Positions 17,210-26,147 of a stretch of 64,000 nucleotides of DNA are shown here, one piece after another. Each line of letters starts with the position of its first letter. Positions within the stretch are counted from its first letter, which is position 1. Made by a program: the position numbers and the translations under genes. Origin of the DNA: CAWBLP01 sp963721065. GTDB taxonomy: Bacteria; Pseudomonadota; Alphaproteobacteria; Acetobacterales; Acetobacteraceae. Below the pieces are notes generated by a model. It did no database searches. It was not told the origin of the DNA and worked only from the letters and a program-made list of their open reading frames with translations. The stretch is taken from positions 62,001-126,000 of the forward strand of contig CAVRHO010000002.1 in assembly GCA_963721065.1 (NCBI GenBank), in the 5' to 3' direction.

Positions 17210-18355
17210 GTGTTTCACCGCGCCTCACCGCTCCGACCGCGCCTTTTCCATGCCACCACCCCTGACGACATCGCCCATATGCGCGCCGCCCTGGCGCTGG
17301 CGCGGCGGGGCCTGGGGAACACCTGGCCGAATCCCTCCGTCGGCTGCGTGGTGGTGAAGGACGACCGCGTGGTCGGCCGCGCCGTGACCGCCCCCGGAGG
17401 CCGCCCGCATGCCGAACCTGCCGCGCTGGCCATGGCAGGCGAACAGGCACGCGGTGCCACCGCCTATGTCACGCTGGAGCCCTGCTGCCACTGGGGCCGC
17501 ACCCCGCCCTGCACCGACGCGCTGATCCAGGCCGGCATCGCCCGCGTGGTGATCGCCGCCCGCGACCCGGACCCGCGGGTGAACAGCCACGGCATCGCCC
17601 GCCTGCGCGCCGCCGGGATTACGGTGGACGAGGGCGTGCTGGAGGCCGAGGCGCGCGAAACCACCGCCGGCTTCCACCTGCGCATGGGCACCGGCCGCCC
17701 GCTGGTCACGCTGAAGCTGGCCAGCACGCTGGACGGCCGCATCGCCACGCGCTCCGGCGAGAGCCGCTGGATCACCGGCGAACCGGCCCGCCGCGCGGCC
17801 CACGCCCTGCGCGGGCGGCACGACGCGATCATGGTGGGCGTCGGCACGGTGATGGCGGACGACCCGGATCTCACGTGTCGCCTGCCCGGCTACCGCCCCA
17901 CGCCGCTGGTCCGGGTGGTCGCCGACAGCCACCTGCGCACCCCGCTCACCATGCGGCTGGTCGCCACGGCGAAGGCGACCCCCACCTGGATGCTGATTCG
18001 CGAGGGCACCGACCCCGACCGCCGCCGAGCCGTCGCCGATGCGGGCGTGCGGCTGCTGGAGGTGCCCGGCGCGCCGACCGGCGTGGACCTGGCCGCCGGG
18101 CTGGCGGCGCTGGGTGCGGCCGGCATCACCCGCCTGCTGGTGGAAGGTGGCGCGCAGATCGCCGCTGCGCTGCTGCGTGCCGGGCTGGTGGACCGCATCG
18201 CCTGGTTCCATGCTCCGGCGGTGATGGGCGGCGACGGCTGGCCGGCCGTGCAGGCTTTCGGAACCGAAAAGCTGACCGACATGCCGCGTTTCGTGCGACG
18301 CAGCACCGCCTGGGTGGGCGATGACATGCTGAGCGAGTTCGCTCGCGCCGGCTGA
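17210..18355 (+). CDS. ribD: Bifunctional riboflavin deaminase/reductase RibD
   Basis: The protein catalyses two successive steps of riboflavin synthesis. The N-terminal cytidine-deaminase-like domain has the zinc ligands in PHAEPAAL and EPCCHWGRTPPC, and the opening WPNPSVGCVVV. The C-terminal reductase domain has TLKLASTLDGRIA, WITGEPARR, VGVGTVMADDPDLTCR and LLVEGG. The start is uncertain. The family's conserved DxxHM lies just upstream of ATG 17279, so that ATG would truncate the domain; GTG 17210 gives 381 residues and is preferred although no good ribosome site is seen. RibE, RibA and RibH are not in the window. Confidence 0.9.
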   Translation: MFHRASPLRPRLFHATTPDDIAHMRAALALARRGLGNTWPNPSVGCVVVKDDRVVGRAVTAPGGRPHAEPAALAMAGEQARGATAYVTLEPCCHWGRTPPCTDALIQAGIARVVIAARDPDPRVNSHGIARLRAAGITVDEGVLEAEARETTAGFHLRMGTGRPLVTLKLASTLDGRIATRSGESRWITGEPARRAAHALRGRHDAIMVGVGTVMADDPDLTCRLPGYRPTPLVRVVADSHLRTPLTMRLVATAKATPTWMLIREGTDPDRRRAVADAGVRLLEVPGAPTGVDLAAGLAALGAAGITRLLVEGGAQIAAALLRAGLVDRIAWFHAPAVMGGDGWPAVQAFGTEKLTDMPRFVRRSTAWVGDDMLSEFARAG

Positions 18356-18834
18356 ACCTGCCGCGTCGGCGCGGGCGAAGGTCCTTGTCCCGCTTGCGTC
18401 CACGGCGCCGATAATGCGGGAGTGGATCGCGTCGATCTGCCGGGCGCTGCCGAAGGCCCCTGCGCCGCGAACGCCACCCATGGACCGGCGTCCGGCAGAA
18501 CGGTCGCGATAGAGGTCCAGTACCCGGAAGCAGCGGGTCTCTCAGTCACGCGCGGTAGCGGTTGGGATGGGTCAGGCGCTCACCGGGGACATACGCGTGG
18601 CGTGGGGAAATGATGCCCGTGCGTACCTCGTCGCACAGCGCGCGCTTTGATCGGGGGCCGGCTCAGATCGCTGTAGCTTACGTTGCGAAGGTGGGGTTCT
18701 CATTGCTCCGCGCATCCGCGTCGGGCGCCAACAAGCCACGCCGGTGAGACCAGTCTGCAACCGCAGGTGTGCCATGCTGGCCGAACCATGCAGGCGTTGA
18801 TTGTCAGCCTCCGGCCGCAGCGGCTAAGCACGCC
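18356..18834. other. Intergenic region, no gene recognised
   Basis: These 479 bases lie between ribD and the hybrid kinase. Several short frames exist on both strands, but none has a convincing ribosome site or family pattern. There is no conserved FMN-riboswitch-like core. Base composition is less extreme around 18600-18720, which may hold the promoter of the kinase gene. Confidence 0.5.
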
Positions 18835-21606
18835 ATGGGGGCGCCCCCGCGGCGCCGCGACCCGCTTTTCCGGACAGTGGCGGATCCGCATGCCGAACGT
18901 GCCGCAGCCTTGACCGATCGTGCTTCGTGGCCGCTGCTGCGCGCCCTGGCGCTGCTGCTGCCGGCCGCCTGCCTCATCGGCCTGACCTGGTACCTCACCC
19001 TGAACACGCCGGACCAGCCATCGCCCACTGCCGCCGGCCAGGTCGAGGTGGCGCAGCTGGTGCAGCAGCAGGTCGCCACACTCGCCCGCCGGCTGGGGGT
19101 GATGGCGAAGGCCTGGCAGCAGGACCCGCAGAATTTCGCCCTGAACTCCTGGCGCGCCGCGCTGACCGATGCGAACGGCACCCCGCCGGACATGGTGCTG
19201 GCCAACCCCCAGGGGAGGGTGACTCAGTCCACGCTGCCGGATGCGGACGGCCTAAACGTGCACGCCCGGGCATGGTTCCGCGCCGCACAGGACCGGGCGC
19301 GCCGGAGGGATGGCGCCCCCGTTATCGGCGTGCGGGTCGATGATTCGCTGCGCGACTGGCGGGTCCGAGTCACGCGATGGCTGCGAACGCCGGATGGCCG
19401 GTTCGGCGGTGTCCTGACAGCCGACGCTCGGCTGAACGCGCTTGCAACTCTGTTCAACCACGCGCCAACGCCTGGTCAGGCCGCGCCGCTGTTCGGCCGG
19501 CAGACGGCGCTGAAACTTCAGGCCGGCGTTATATCGGCGCTGGCTCTGTTGCTCGCCGCCCTGGTGTTCGCCTGGACCGAGAGGGCGCGGCGGCGACAGA
19601 CCAACGCCGTGGCCGAGCACGTCACGCTGCGCACGACAACCGAGGAACTGTTGCTGGCCCGCGCCCGTGCCGACGCCAAGGCGGCGCAACTGGAAGCCAC
19701 GGTCGCCGGGATGTCGGATGGCGTGGCGCTGCTCGACCCGCAGCTTCGCCTGCTGGAATGGAACCAGCCCTTCGCCGATCTTGCCGGGGTCCCCGCCCAT
19801 CTGCTGCAGCCGGGCACCACGATGGAGGACATCCTGCGGGCCCAGGCCGAAGCCGGGGAATTCGGCCAGGTTCAGGTCCAGGCCGAAATTGCCCGCCGCC
19901 TGGCGGTGCTGCACACCGTCCAGGGGGAGCGGACCGCGACCCGCACGCGCCCGGACGGGCGGATCATCGAGCTGCGCCGGACCCTGCTGCCCGACGGCAA
20001 CTCGGTCGCGCTGTACCGCGACGTGACCGCGCCCCGCCGCACGGAGACGGCACTGCGCCACGCCCATACCGCCGCGGACGCTGCCACCGGCGCGAAAACC
20101 CGCTTCGTCGCCATCATCAGCCACGAGATCCGCTCGCCACTCGGCGCCCTGCTGAACACGCTGAACCTGCTGGGCGGCGGCGGCCTGCCGGCCTCCCAGC
20201 AGGCGTTGCTGCGCATGGCGCGCCAGTCCGGGGAGGCGCTGCTCGCCCTGGTCAACGATCTGCTGGACATGTCCAGCATGGAATCGGGCCAGCTTGCGCT
20301 GCGCCCCGGGGTGTTCGAACTGGCGCCGCTGCTGGAAGCGGTGGGGGAGATGTTCCAGCCGCAGGCCGCGGACCGTGGCATCAGCCTGTACCAGGCGGTC
20401 GATCCGGACCTGCCGGCGGCGCTGTATGCCGATCCCGTGCGGCTGCGGCAGGTGCTGATCAACCTGCTGGCCAACGCGGTGAAGTTCGGCGTGCCGGGTC
20501 CGGTGGCGCTGCTGGCCCGCAAGGGCGAAGACGCGCATGGCCGTTCCCACCTGTTGCTGGCGGTGCGCGATCGCGGCCCGGTGATCGAGGAAGCCGGCCG
20601 CGCCCGCCTCTTCCGCCCGTTTTCCCGCCTGGACCAGACCGACGGCGAGCCGCTCGGCTCGGGCCTCGGCCTGTCGATCTGCCGCTACCTGGTCACGCTG
20701 ATGGGTGGCGAGATCGGCTGCCGTACCTGGGTCGCCGAGGATGGTCACGCCGGCAACGAGTTCTGGGTCCGCCTGCCGCTGACGCCGCCGCCGGCCGGCG
20801 CCCAGCCGCGCGCCGCCGATGTTCTGCCCAGGTTGCCCCGAACCCGCATCCTGCTGGTAGAGGACACCGTCGTCGGCCAACTGGTCACCGCGCTGCTGCT
20901 GCGGCGGGACGGGCACCTGGTCGATGTCGCCGACACGGGGGAAGCGGCGCTGCAGGCTGTGGCGCAGGCGCCCTACGACCTGGTGCTGACCGATATGCAC
21001 CTGCCTGGCCGGGACGGGTTGGACCTGACGCGGCAGATCCGCGCCCTGCCTGGCGCGTCCGGCCAAGTCCCGATCGTCGCTCTCAGTGCCAACACCGACC
21101 CGACCGACCGGCTCGCCTGCGAGCGGGCGGGCATCGGCGATCTTCTGAACAAGCCGGTGGGCCTGCCTGATCTGCTGGCCTGCCTGGCCCGTCACGTCTG
21201 GCGCGGCTACCCCGACCGCGGCATCACGTTGCGGCCGGATGCGGCACTGCCCGCCCCGCCGTTGCTGGCCGACGAGCGCATCAATGAGCTTCGCGCCCAT
21301 CTGCCCCCCGATGCGCTGCGCGGTATCGTGGAGGAATGCCTGATCGATCTGCAGACCCGGCTGCCCGCGCTGCGTCAGGCGCTGCTGGTCGGCGACAGTG
21401 CCGGTGCGGTCAACCAGGCCCACGCCATGGTGGGCATGGCCGCCGGTTACGGCATGCGGGCCCTGGAAACCCGGCTGCGCGCCCTGATGGCCGCGGCGCG
21501 CGGGCCGCATCAGGCTGCGGCGGCGGCGCTGTTGGAGCAACTGGAAACGGAACTGGCGCAGTCCGCCGATGCCCTGCGAGAGGCACTGTCCATCGAGTTG
21601 GTATAG
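18835..21606 (+). CDS. Membrane hybrid sensor histidine kinase with receiver and HPt domains
   Basis: The protein (about 923 residues from ATG 18835) has a transmembrane helix at about 33-55, a periplasmic sensor region of about 175 residues and a second helix at about 228-250. A PAS-like domain follows around 285-400. The histidine kinase core has phospho-acceptor His 430 in ISHEIRSPL and N-box NLLANAVKF. The G1 region reads RDRGPVIEE rather than the usual DxGxG, and the G2 box is GSGLGLSIC. The receiver has acceptor Asp 720 in LVLTDMHLPG. The C-terminal HPt has His 863 in QAHAMVGMAAGYG. The multi-step phosphorelay needs an outside response regulator, not found nearby. A GTG at 18769 is an alternative start. 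Confidence 0.88.
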   Translation: MGAPPRRRDPLFRTVADPHAERAAALTDRASWPLLRALALLLPAACLIGLTWYLTLNTPDQPSPTAAGQVEVAQLVQQQVATLARRLGVMAKAWQQDPQNFALNSWRAALTDANGTPPDMVLANPQGRVTQSTLPDADGLNVHARAWFRAAQDRARRRDGAPVIGVRVDDSLRDWRVRVTRWLRTPDGRFGGVLTADARLNALATLFNHAPTPGQAAPLFGRQTALKLQAGVISALALLLAALVFAWTERARRRQTNAVAEHVTLRTTTEELLLARARADAKAAQLEATVAGMSDGVALLDPQLRLLEWNQPFADLAGVPAHLLQPGTTMEDILRAQAEAGEFGQVQVQAEIARRLAVLHTVQGERTATRTRPDGRIIELRRTLLPDGNSVALYRDVTAPRRTETALRHAHTAADAATGAKTRFVAIISHEIRSPLGALLNTLNLLGGGGLPASQQALLRMARQSGEALLALVNDLLDMSSMESGQLALRPGVFELAPLLEAVGEMFQPQAADRGISLYQAVDPDLPAALYADPVRLRQVLINLLANAVKFGVPGPVALLARKGEDAHGRSHLLLAVRDRGPVIEEAGRARLFRPFSRLDQTDGEPLGSGLGLSICRYLVTLMGGEIGCRTWVAEDGHAGNEFWVRLPLTPPPAGAQPRAADVLPRLPRTRILLVEDTVVGQLVTALLLRRDGHLVDVADTGEAALQAVAQAPYDLVLTDMHLPGRDGLDLTRQIRALPGASGQVPIVALSANTDPTDRLACERAGIGDLLNKPVGLPDLLACLARHVWRGYPDRGITLRPDAALPAPPLLADERINELRAHLPPDALRGIVEECLIDLQTRLPALRQALLVGDSAGAVNQAHAMVGMAAGYGMRALETRLRALMAAARGPHQAAAAALLEQLETELAQSADALREALSIELV

Positions 21607-21723
21607 AACGAAGGCGGTCGGCGGCCGCTCGGCGGGATTGCAGGTATAGGGACCTCCGCCTCCCACGACCCTTCGCGCGCCATCACAAGGTGCGGGCCTC
21701 CGCCGTCAACCCAGTCAGCCGCT

Positions 21724-22191
21724 TCAGCCGAGTTCGAAAAACCGGATCACCACCTGCTTCGCCTGCCGCTCGCCCGTCGCCACGAAGATACTGTCGGCCA
21801 GCCAGTCATGCGGGCCGGGCGCCACGGAGAAGCTGGGCGTGGTGCGGAAGTAGTACAGCGCCGGATCGACGATCTCCCCTGCCGTCAGCCGCGCCAGGAT
21901 GTCCGGCGAGGCCCGCCGCAGGCCCCGGTTCACCACGGAGATCAGCGTGCCGTCGGCCGCCCGCACGGTGTAGCGGGCCACCAGGTCGATCGTGCCGTCG
22001 GTGCGCACCAGTTGCCAGTCGGCGCCGCCGGGCACCACTTCGCCGGTCAGCCGGGGGCCGGACACCTGGCCACCCACGATCGGGATCACGCGCCGCCGGC
22101 CCGCGGTGGTTTCGCCGATCTCCTGTGGCTTGCCGATGTCCACGTAGGCGGCGAAGGCGAAGTGAAGCGGCGGCGGAACGGGATCCGGCAT
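21724..22191 (-). CDS. DUF3237 domain-containing protein
   Basis: The 155-residue protein has the DUF3237 pattern: an N-terminal GRRRVIPIVGGQVSGPRLTGEV strand pair, the central GGADWQLVRTDGTIDLVARYTV, and a C-terminal hairpin ending in FFELG. The fold is expected to be a small beta-barrel of unknown activity. Such genes often sit in catabolic clusters. It is the last gene of a minus-strand operon, 15 bases after the EamA gene. GGAG precedes the ATG at 22191. Confidence 0.88.
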   Translation of the reverse strand: MPDPVPPPLHFAFAAYVDIGKPQEIGETTAGRRRVIPIVGGQVSGPRLTGEVVPGGADWQLVRTDGTIDLVARYTVRAADGTLISVVNRGLRRASPDILARLTAGEIVDPALYYFRTTPSFSVAPGPHDWLADSIFVATGERQAKQVVIRFFELG

Positions 22192-22206
22192 GGTGAACTC
22201 CAGGGG

Positions 22207-23094
22207 TCAGTGGCTGAGCTGGAAGGCGCCCAGCGCCAGCAGCATGATCGCGCCGCCGATCAGTTGAAGCCCGCTGACGGCCTCGCCGAGCAGGGCGAAG
22301 CTGAAGGCGCTGGCCAGCACCGGCTCCATGTTCAGCAGCAGGGCGGTGCGGAAGGCGCCGACCCGTCCGGCGGAGACGAAGATCAGCAGCGTGGACAGCG
22401 TGGTGGCGATGCTCATCCCGGCGAAGGCGAACCAGCCGGCGGCGTAGAGCGGCGGATGGAAGCTGCCGACACCCAGCAGCACCGCAACGAAGATTATCGC
22501 CGCGGGGTAGAGCGAATACCAGGTGGTCAGCCGGGCGTCGGTGCCGCGCAGGAACGCACGGGTCAGCAGCAGCGAAATCATGCGGCACATCGCCGCGCCG
22601 AATGCGCCGATCAGGCCCAGCGGCGCCAGCGTGTCGGGTTGGGTGCCCAGCATCAGCGCCAGGCCGCAGAACGCCGCCAGGGCGCAGGCGAAGCTCTGCC
22701 AGCTCAGGCGTTCCAGCCGCAGCGCGGCGGCGGCGATGCCGGTCAGCAGCGGGTAGATGAAATACGCCAGAATGGCGATCGACAACGGCAGCAGCTTGAT
22801 CGCCAGCAGCAGGCCGAACACGTTGCCGGCGAACAGCACGCCGATGCCCAGCGACACCCCGCGGGCGCGCGGCGAATGCTGCACCCGGGGCGGGTGGGTG
22901 CGCAGCCAGAACCAGAAGAAGGTCGCCGCCAGGACGCCGCGCAGCGTCACCAGCGACACGACATCCATGCCGGAGGCGAACACCAGCTTGCCCAGCACGT
23001 CGGAGATGCTGAACGACAGGGCGGCGCCCAGGCCGGGGGTCAGGTCAACGAACCGGACCGGCTCTGCGGGTGCCGCGGCGGCCGTGGTGCTCAT
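22207..23094 (-). CDS. EamA/DMT-family transporter
   Basis: The 295-residue inner-membrane protein has about ten hydrophobic segments in two repeated EamA units (DMT superfamily). Helices such as SIAILAYFIYPLLTGIAAA and MSIATTLSTLLIFVSAGRVG contain the typical Gly and Pro spacing. Members move small metabolites, often amino acids, outward or inward. The start at 23094 lies nine bases after the AcnX small-subunit stop, so it belongs to the same operon. That suggests it handles the substrate or product of the dehydratase. Confidence 0.88.
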   Translation of the reverse strand: MSTTAAAAPAEPVRFVDLTPGLGAALSFSISDVLGKLVFASGMDVVSLVTLRGVLAATFFWFWLRTHPPRVQHSPRARGVSLGIGVLFAGNVFGLLLAIKLLPLSIAILAYFIYPLLTGIAAAALRLERLSWQSFACALAAFCGLALMLGTQPDTLAPLGLIGAFGAAMCRMISLLLTRAFLRGTDARLTTWYSLYPAAIIFVAVLLGVGSFHPPLYAAGWFAFAGMSIATTLSTLLIFVSAGRVGAFRTALLLNMEPVLASAFSFALLGEAVSGLQLIGGAIMLLALGAFQLSH

Positions 23095-23103
23095 GGGGCT
23101 GCG

Positions 23104-23520
23104 TCAGTCGCCGGCCAGGATGCGCAGGCAGGGCGGGTCGCTTTCCGGGTCCACCTCCACCAGCGCGCCGTCCGGGATTGCCTGGGTGATGTCGGTGGCG
23201 AATCCGGACATCATGGTGAAGTCGGCCAGGGCGGCGCCCTGCACCATGATCGGGTTGACCGTGTTCAGCACCAGCGCCACCGGGACCACGCCGCGTGCCT
23301 GCATCTCGTTCAGCATCCAGGCGGTGGCGACGCCGCCCTTCGCCTGGTCCAGCACCAGCACCCGCCCGACATAGCTCTGCCCGGCCAGCTTGTGCTCGGC
23401 GCGCGAGAACACGCCCTTGATGCGGTCCAGGTCGTAGCGGGCGGAGAACCCGTCCTTCGCCACCAGCGCCCGGCCGCGCACGCGCTTGCCCATCGCGGCG
23501 GTTGCCGCAAATTCCGTCAT
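23104..23520 (-). CDS. AcnX small subunit (DUF126, aconitase swivel domain)
   Basis: The 138-residue protein is the swivel-domain subunit of the aconitase-X family. It has GRALVAKDGFSARYDLDRI, the GKGG-like motif AKGGVATAW, and NTVNPIMVQGAALADF. With the large subunit it forms a dehydratase; bacterial AcnX enzymes of known function act on cis-3-hydroxy-L-proline. The ATG at 23520 overlaps the large-subunit stop as ATGA, so the two chains are made in step. The upstream longer frame is rejected because it lies inside the large-subunit gene. Confidence 0.9.
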   Translation of the reverse strand: MTEFAATAAMGKRVRGRALVAKDGFSARYDLDRIKGVFSRAEHKLAGQSYVGRVLVLDQAKGGVATAWMLNEMQARGVVPVALVLNTVNPIMVQGAALADFTMMSGFATDITQAIPDGALVEVDPESDPPCLRILAGD

Positions 23521-24758
23521 GGACCGATCCTCCCGCGGCATGCCGCTTCGACGCAGGCTGCCATGGAAAGCAGGGCAGGGCGATACCCGTAGCCGCCCAG
23601 GATGTTGGTCAGCTTGGCGGAGTTGGTGGCGAGCGCCTGCCAGCCATTGGCCTCGGCCATCTCGCGGGCGTAGCTCTGGTAGAAGCACATGCCGGACAGC
23701 ACCAGGCCGCCGGCCTGCTCGATGCGGGCGGTCAGGCCGAAACGGTCGGCATCCGGCTTCACCTGCGGGCTGGTCACCACCAGCAGCGGCACCGTGGCGC
23801 GCTTGCCGTCCAGCAGGCCGGCCAGCGCCTGCATCTCCACCAGGCTGAGCTGCGGGGCGGAGAACACCACCACGTCCACCTTGTCCACGCGGCCGGAGAA
23901 CCCGGCCTGGAAGGCGCGCAGGTCCTGCTCACCGATGGTGGCGCGGACTTTCATGTCGGCGGGCGCGATGTCGGACAGGCGTTCCGCCTCCGGGGTGATG
24001 CCGACCATGTGGAACAGCGCGACCGAACCGTAGCTGGCGAGGGCCGCGCCGAAATGTTTCATCTCGTCCGAACCGGGGACGCGGTCGATCCCGCGCAGCA
24101 CCGGCACCTGCCAGTAGTCGCCGGCCAGGCGGCCGGTGAGCGCGCCCAGTGTGCCCCAGTCGGCCAGGTCGCGCGGCGTGTGCGTCACGTCGATCAGCAG
24201 CGTGGCGCGGCGCTTTTCCTCCAGGTGGTAGCCGTAGCGCGGCGTGCGCCCGGTCAGGCCGGCAGCCAGTGCCGAGGGGCCGCCTTCGAAGTTGGAGCGG
24301 GCGCCGAGCACGCTGTTGGAATAGATGACGACGCCGGTGTCGCCGTAGGCCATGTGCTCGCCGCGCACCGCCGGCATGATGGTCTGGTAGTTGATGCAGG
24401 TGTTGGTCATCAGGATACCGAGGGATTCGAACGCGGCGATTGCCCGGCGTTCCAGTGCCAGCATCCAGTCCTGCTGCTTCAGGCGTGCGGCGGCGGCGAA
24501 GTCGGTGCCGCGCGGGTCGGTGATGGTGGGGACGCGCACCTGGCGGTGCTGTTCGGGCAGGGCCGCGAGGCGTTCCAGCCACTCCACGCCGGCGGGGCCG
24601 AGCAATTCCGTGTCGGCCATGATGTGCGCCTGGGAGACCGGCACCAGGTCGGTGGCGCCCAGGTAGCGGCCGACGCGCATCTGGTGGTCGATCGCCCACT
24701 GGCGCGCCGGGCCATGGGCGCCGGCCAGCATGGCGCGTTCTTCCTCGGTCAGGTGCAT
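23517..24758 (-). CDS. AcnX large subunit (DUF521), probable hydroxy-acid dehydratase
   Basis: The 413-residue large subunit of aconitase X begins MHLTEEERAMLAGAHGPARQ. It carries three Cys in family positions (TNTCINY, LSGMCFYQ and the C-terminal MAACVEAAC) that in studied members bind an iron-sulfur cluster. It also has the active-site phrase ARSNFEGGPSALAAGLTGRTP. The reaction is loss of water from a hydroxylated acid. cis-3-hydroxy-L-proline to pyrroline-2-carboxylate is the best-supported bacterial case. The Ldh-type reductase encoded upstream could then reduce pyrroline-2-carboxylate to proline. The pathway assignment is inference from context. Confidence 0.88.
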   Translation of the reverse strand: MHLTEEERAMLAGAHGPARQWAIDHQMRVGRYLGATDLVPVSQAHIMADTELLGPAGVEWLERLAALPEQHRQVRVPTITDPRGTDFAAAARLKQQDWMLALERRAIAAFESLGILMTNTCINYQTIMPAVRGEHMAYGDTGVVIYSNSVLGARSNFEGGPSALAAGLTGRTPRYGYHLEEKRRATLLIDVTHTPRDLADWGTLGALTGRLAGDYWQVPVLRGIDRVPGSDEMKHFGAALASYGSVALFHMVGITPEAERLSDIAPADMKVRATIGEQDLRAFQAGFSGRVDKVDVVVFSAPQLSLVEMQALAGLLDGKRATVPLLVVTSPQVKPDADRFGLTARIEQAGGLVLSGMCFYQSYAREMAEANGWQALATNSAKLTNILGGYGYRPALLSMAACVEAACRGRIGP

Positions 24759-24905
24759 GGGCGGCTCCGGGTTGCGGGAGGGGCGGGACGGAGGCTTGTC
24801 CCAAGCGGCATGGGATCTGAGCCTCGGGCGACGCCAACCACGTCGTGGCGGGCGCAGGCCTGCCAGCCACGACTATGCTGATGGCAGCTATGGAAAGACG
24901 TGGAT

Positions 24906-24979
24906 GGCCCGCCTGCGCGGGCCATGACGATGAAGCCAGGGGCCATGACGATGAAGCCACGGGTCATGACGGTGGGTGG
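24906..24979. repeat. Hairpin and 21-bp direct repeats in an operon gap
   Basis: A 7-bp hairpin (GGCCCGC / GCGGGCC, 24906-24923) is followed by two copies of GGCCATGACGATGAAGCCA (24920 and 24941, 21-base period). A third, degenerate copy (GTCATGACGGTGGGTGG) follows. The array lies in the 254-bp gap between the Ldh gene and the AcnX large-subunit gene. No coding potential is seen. Confidence 0.7.
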
Positions 24980-25012
24980 CTGGCGGTGCATCGAACCCTG
25001 CGCAGGATGCTA

Positions 25013-26077
25013 TCAGTCCAGCATCCATGGCGCCGCGCTGGCCTGGGCGATCTGGCGCACCTGCTGCAGCAGGCCGGGGCCGACCGGGATGCCGTCCTTC
25101 AGGCGCTTCTCGGCGTTGTTCCACTGCGGGTCGCCAGCGACCATCACCGGCTGCTTCGGGTCCATCGGCGTGGTGGCGCGCAGGTCGTTGCAGAAGCGCG
25201 TGACGTCGGCGGTGAAGGAGTCGGTGTCGCGGAACAGGCCGGGGTCGATGGCCATGAAGAAGTGGCCGATGTCCATGCCCTGCGGCTTCTTCGTGTGCAT
25301 CGGGTCGGTGATCAGCGTGGCGCCCGACAGGCAGGACCCCAGGATGTTCACCATCGCCGCCAGGCCGTAGCCCTTGTAGGACGAGTTCTCCGGCGAGCCG
25401 CCGAGGGAGGTCAGGAACCCGCCCTTCTCCTTCGCCACCAGCGGGTCGTTGCTGGGGTGGCCCTCGCTGTCCAGCACCCAGCCGTCGGGCGTGGGCAGGC
25501 CTTCGTTGGCCTTGTTGCGGATGCGGCCGGCGGCGACGGTGGTGGTGGCCATGTCCAGCAGGAAGGGGTGGCCATCGGTGGTGGGCGCGGCGAAGGACCA
25601 GGGGTCGGTGCCCAGGCGGGCCTGCTTGCCGAAGGTCGGCGCCACCTGGATGCCGGAGGCGCTGGTGCAGGCCATGCCGACCAGCCCCGCCTTCGCCGCC
25701 ATCAGCGTGTAGTAGCCGGTGGCGCCGAAATGCGCCGAGTTGTTCACCACGGCGATCGCCATGCCGGACTGCTTCGCCTTGTCGATCGCGGTCTGCATGG
25801 CGAAGTGCGCCGGCACGTGGCCCAGCCCGCCACCGCCGTCCACCAGGGCGGACACGGGGGTTTCCTTCACGATCTTCGGCCGCGCATCCATCTTCGCCCG
25901 GCCGCGGCGGCGGAGATTGTCGTAGCCGGGAATCATCGACATCCCGTGGCTGTCCACGCCGTGCAGGTCGGCCCAGGAGAGGATGTCGGCAGTGACCTCG
26001 GCGTTGTCCTCCGGCATGCCCCAGGCCAGCAGGATGGCTTTTAACTGGGCGCGGTGGGTTTCGTATGGTGCCGGCAT
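25013..26077 (-). CDS. Ldh-family (malate/lactate dehydrogenase type 2) oxidoreductase
   Basis: The 354-residue NAD(P)-dependent enzyme is of the Ldh2/YlbC/delta-1-pyrroline-2-carboxylate reductase superfamily. Landmarks are the catalytic DLHGVDSHGMSMIPGY segment, VVNNSAHFGATGYY, LLDMATTTVAAGRI and YKGYGLAAMVNIL. Relatives reduce malate, 2,3-diketogulonate, ureidoglycolate, pyrroline-2-carboxylate or piperideine-2-carboxylate. Position just upstream of the AcnX genes points to pyrroline-2-carboxylate, but this is inference. The ATG at 26077 begins at the family N-terminus. It is probably the first gene of the operon, unless the 254-bp repeat-bearing gap contains a second promoter. Confidence 0.88.
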   Translation of the reverse strand: MPAPYETHRAQLKAILLAWGMPEDNAEVTADILSWADLHGVDSHGMSMIPGYDNLRRRGRAKMDARPKIVKETPVSALVDGGGGLGHVPAHFAMQTAIDKAKQSGMAIAVVNNSAHFGATGYYTLMAAKAGLVGMACTSASGIQVAPTFGKQARLGTDPWSFAAPTTDGHPFLLDMATTTVAAGRIRNKANEGLPTPDGWVLDSEGHPSNDPLVAKEKGGFLTSLGGSPENSSYKGYGLAAMVNILGSCLSGATLITDPMHTKKPQGMDIGHFFMAIDPGLFRDTDSFTADVTRFCNDLRATTPMDPKQPVMVAGDPQWNNAEKRLKDGIPVGPGLLQQVRQIAQASAAPWMLD

Positions 26078-26147
26078 GGACGTCCCCTTCTGGTCTGCTG
26101 TGCGCAGCGTTGCGCGGCGGGGGCGTTCGGGCAAGGGCCGGGGGCGG

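Noticed and set aside
18356..18834. FMN riboswitch or small gene after ribD
   Set aside because: No conserved RFN core was found, and small frames have no ribosome site or homology.
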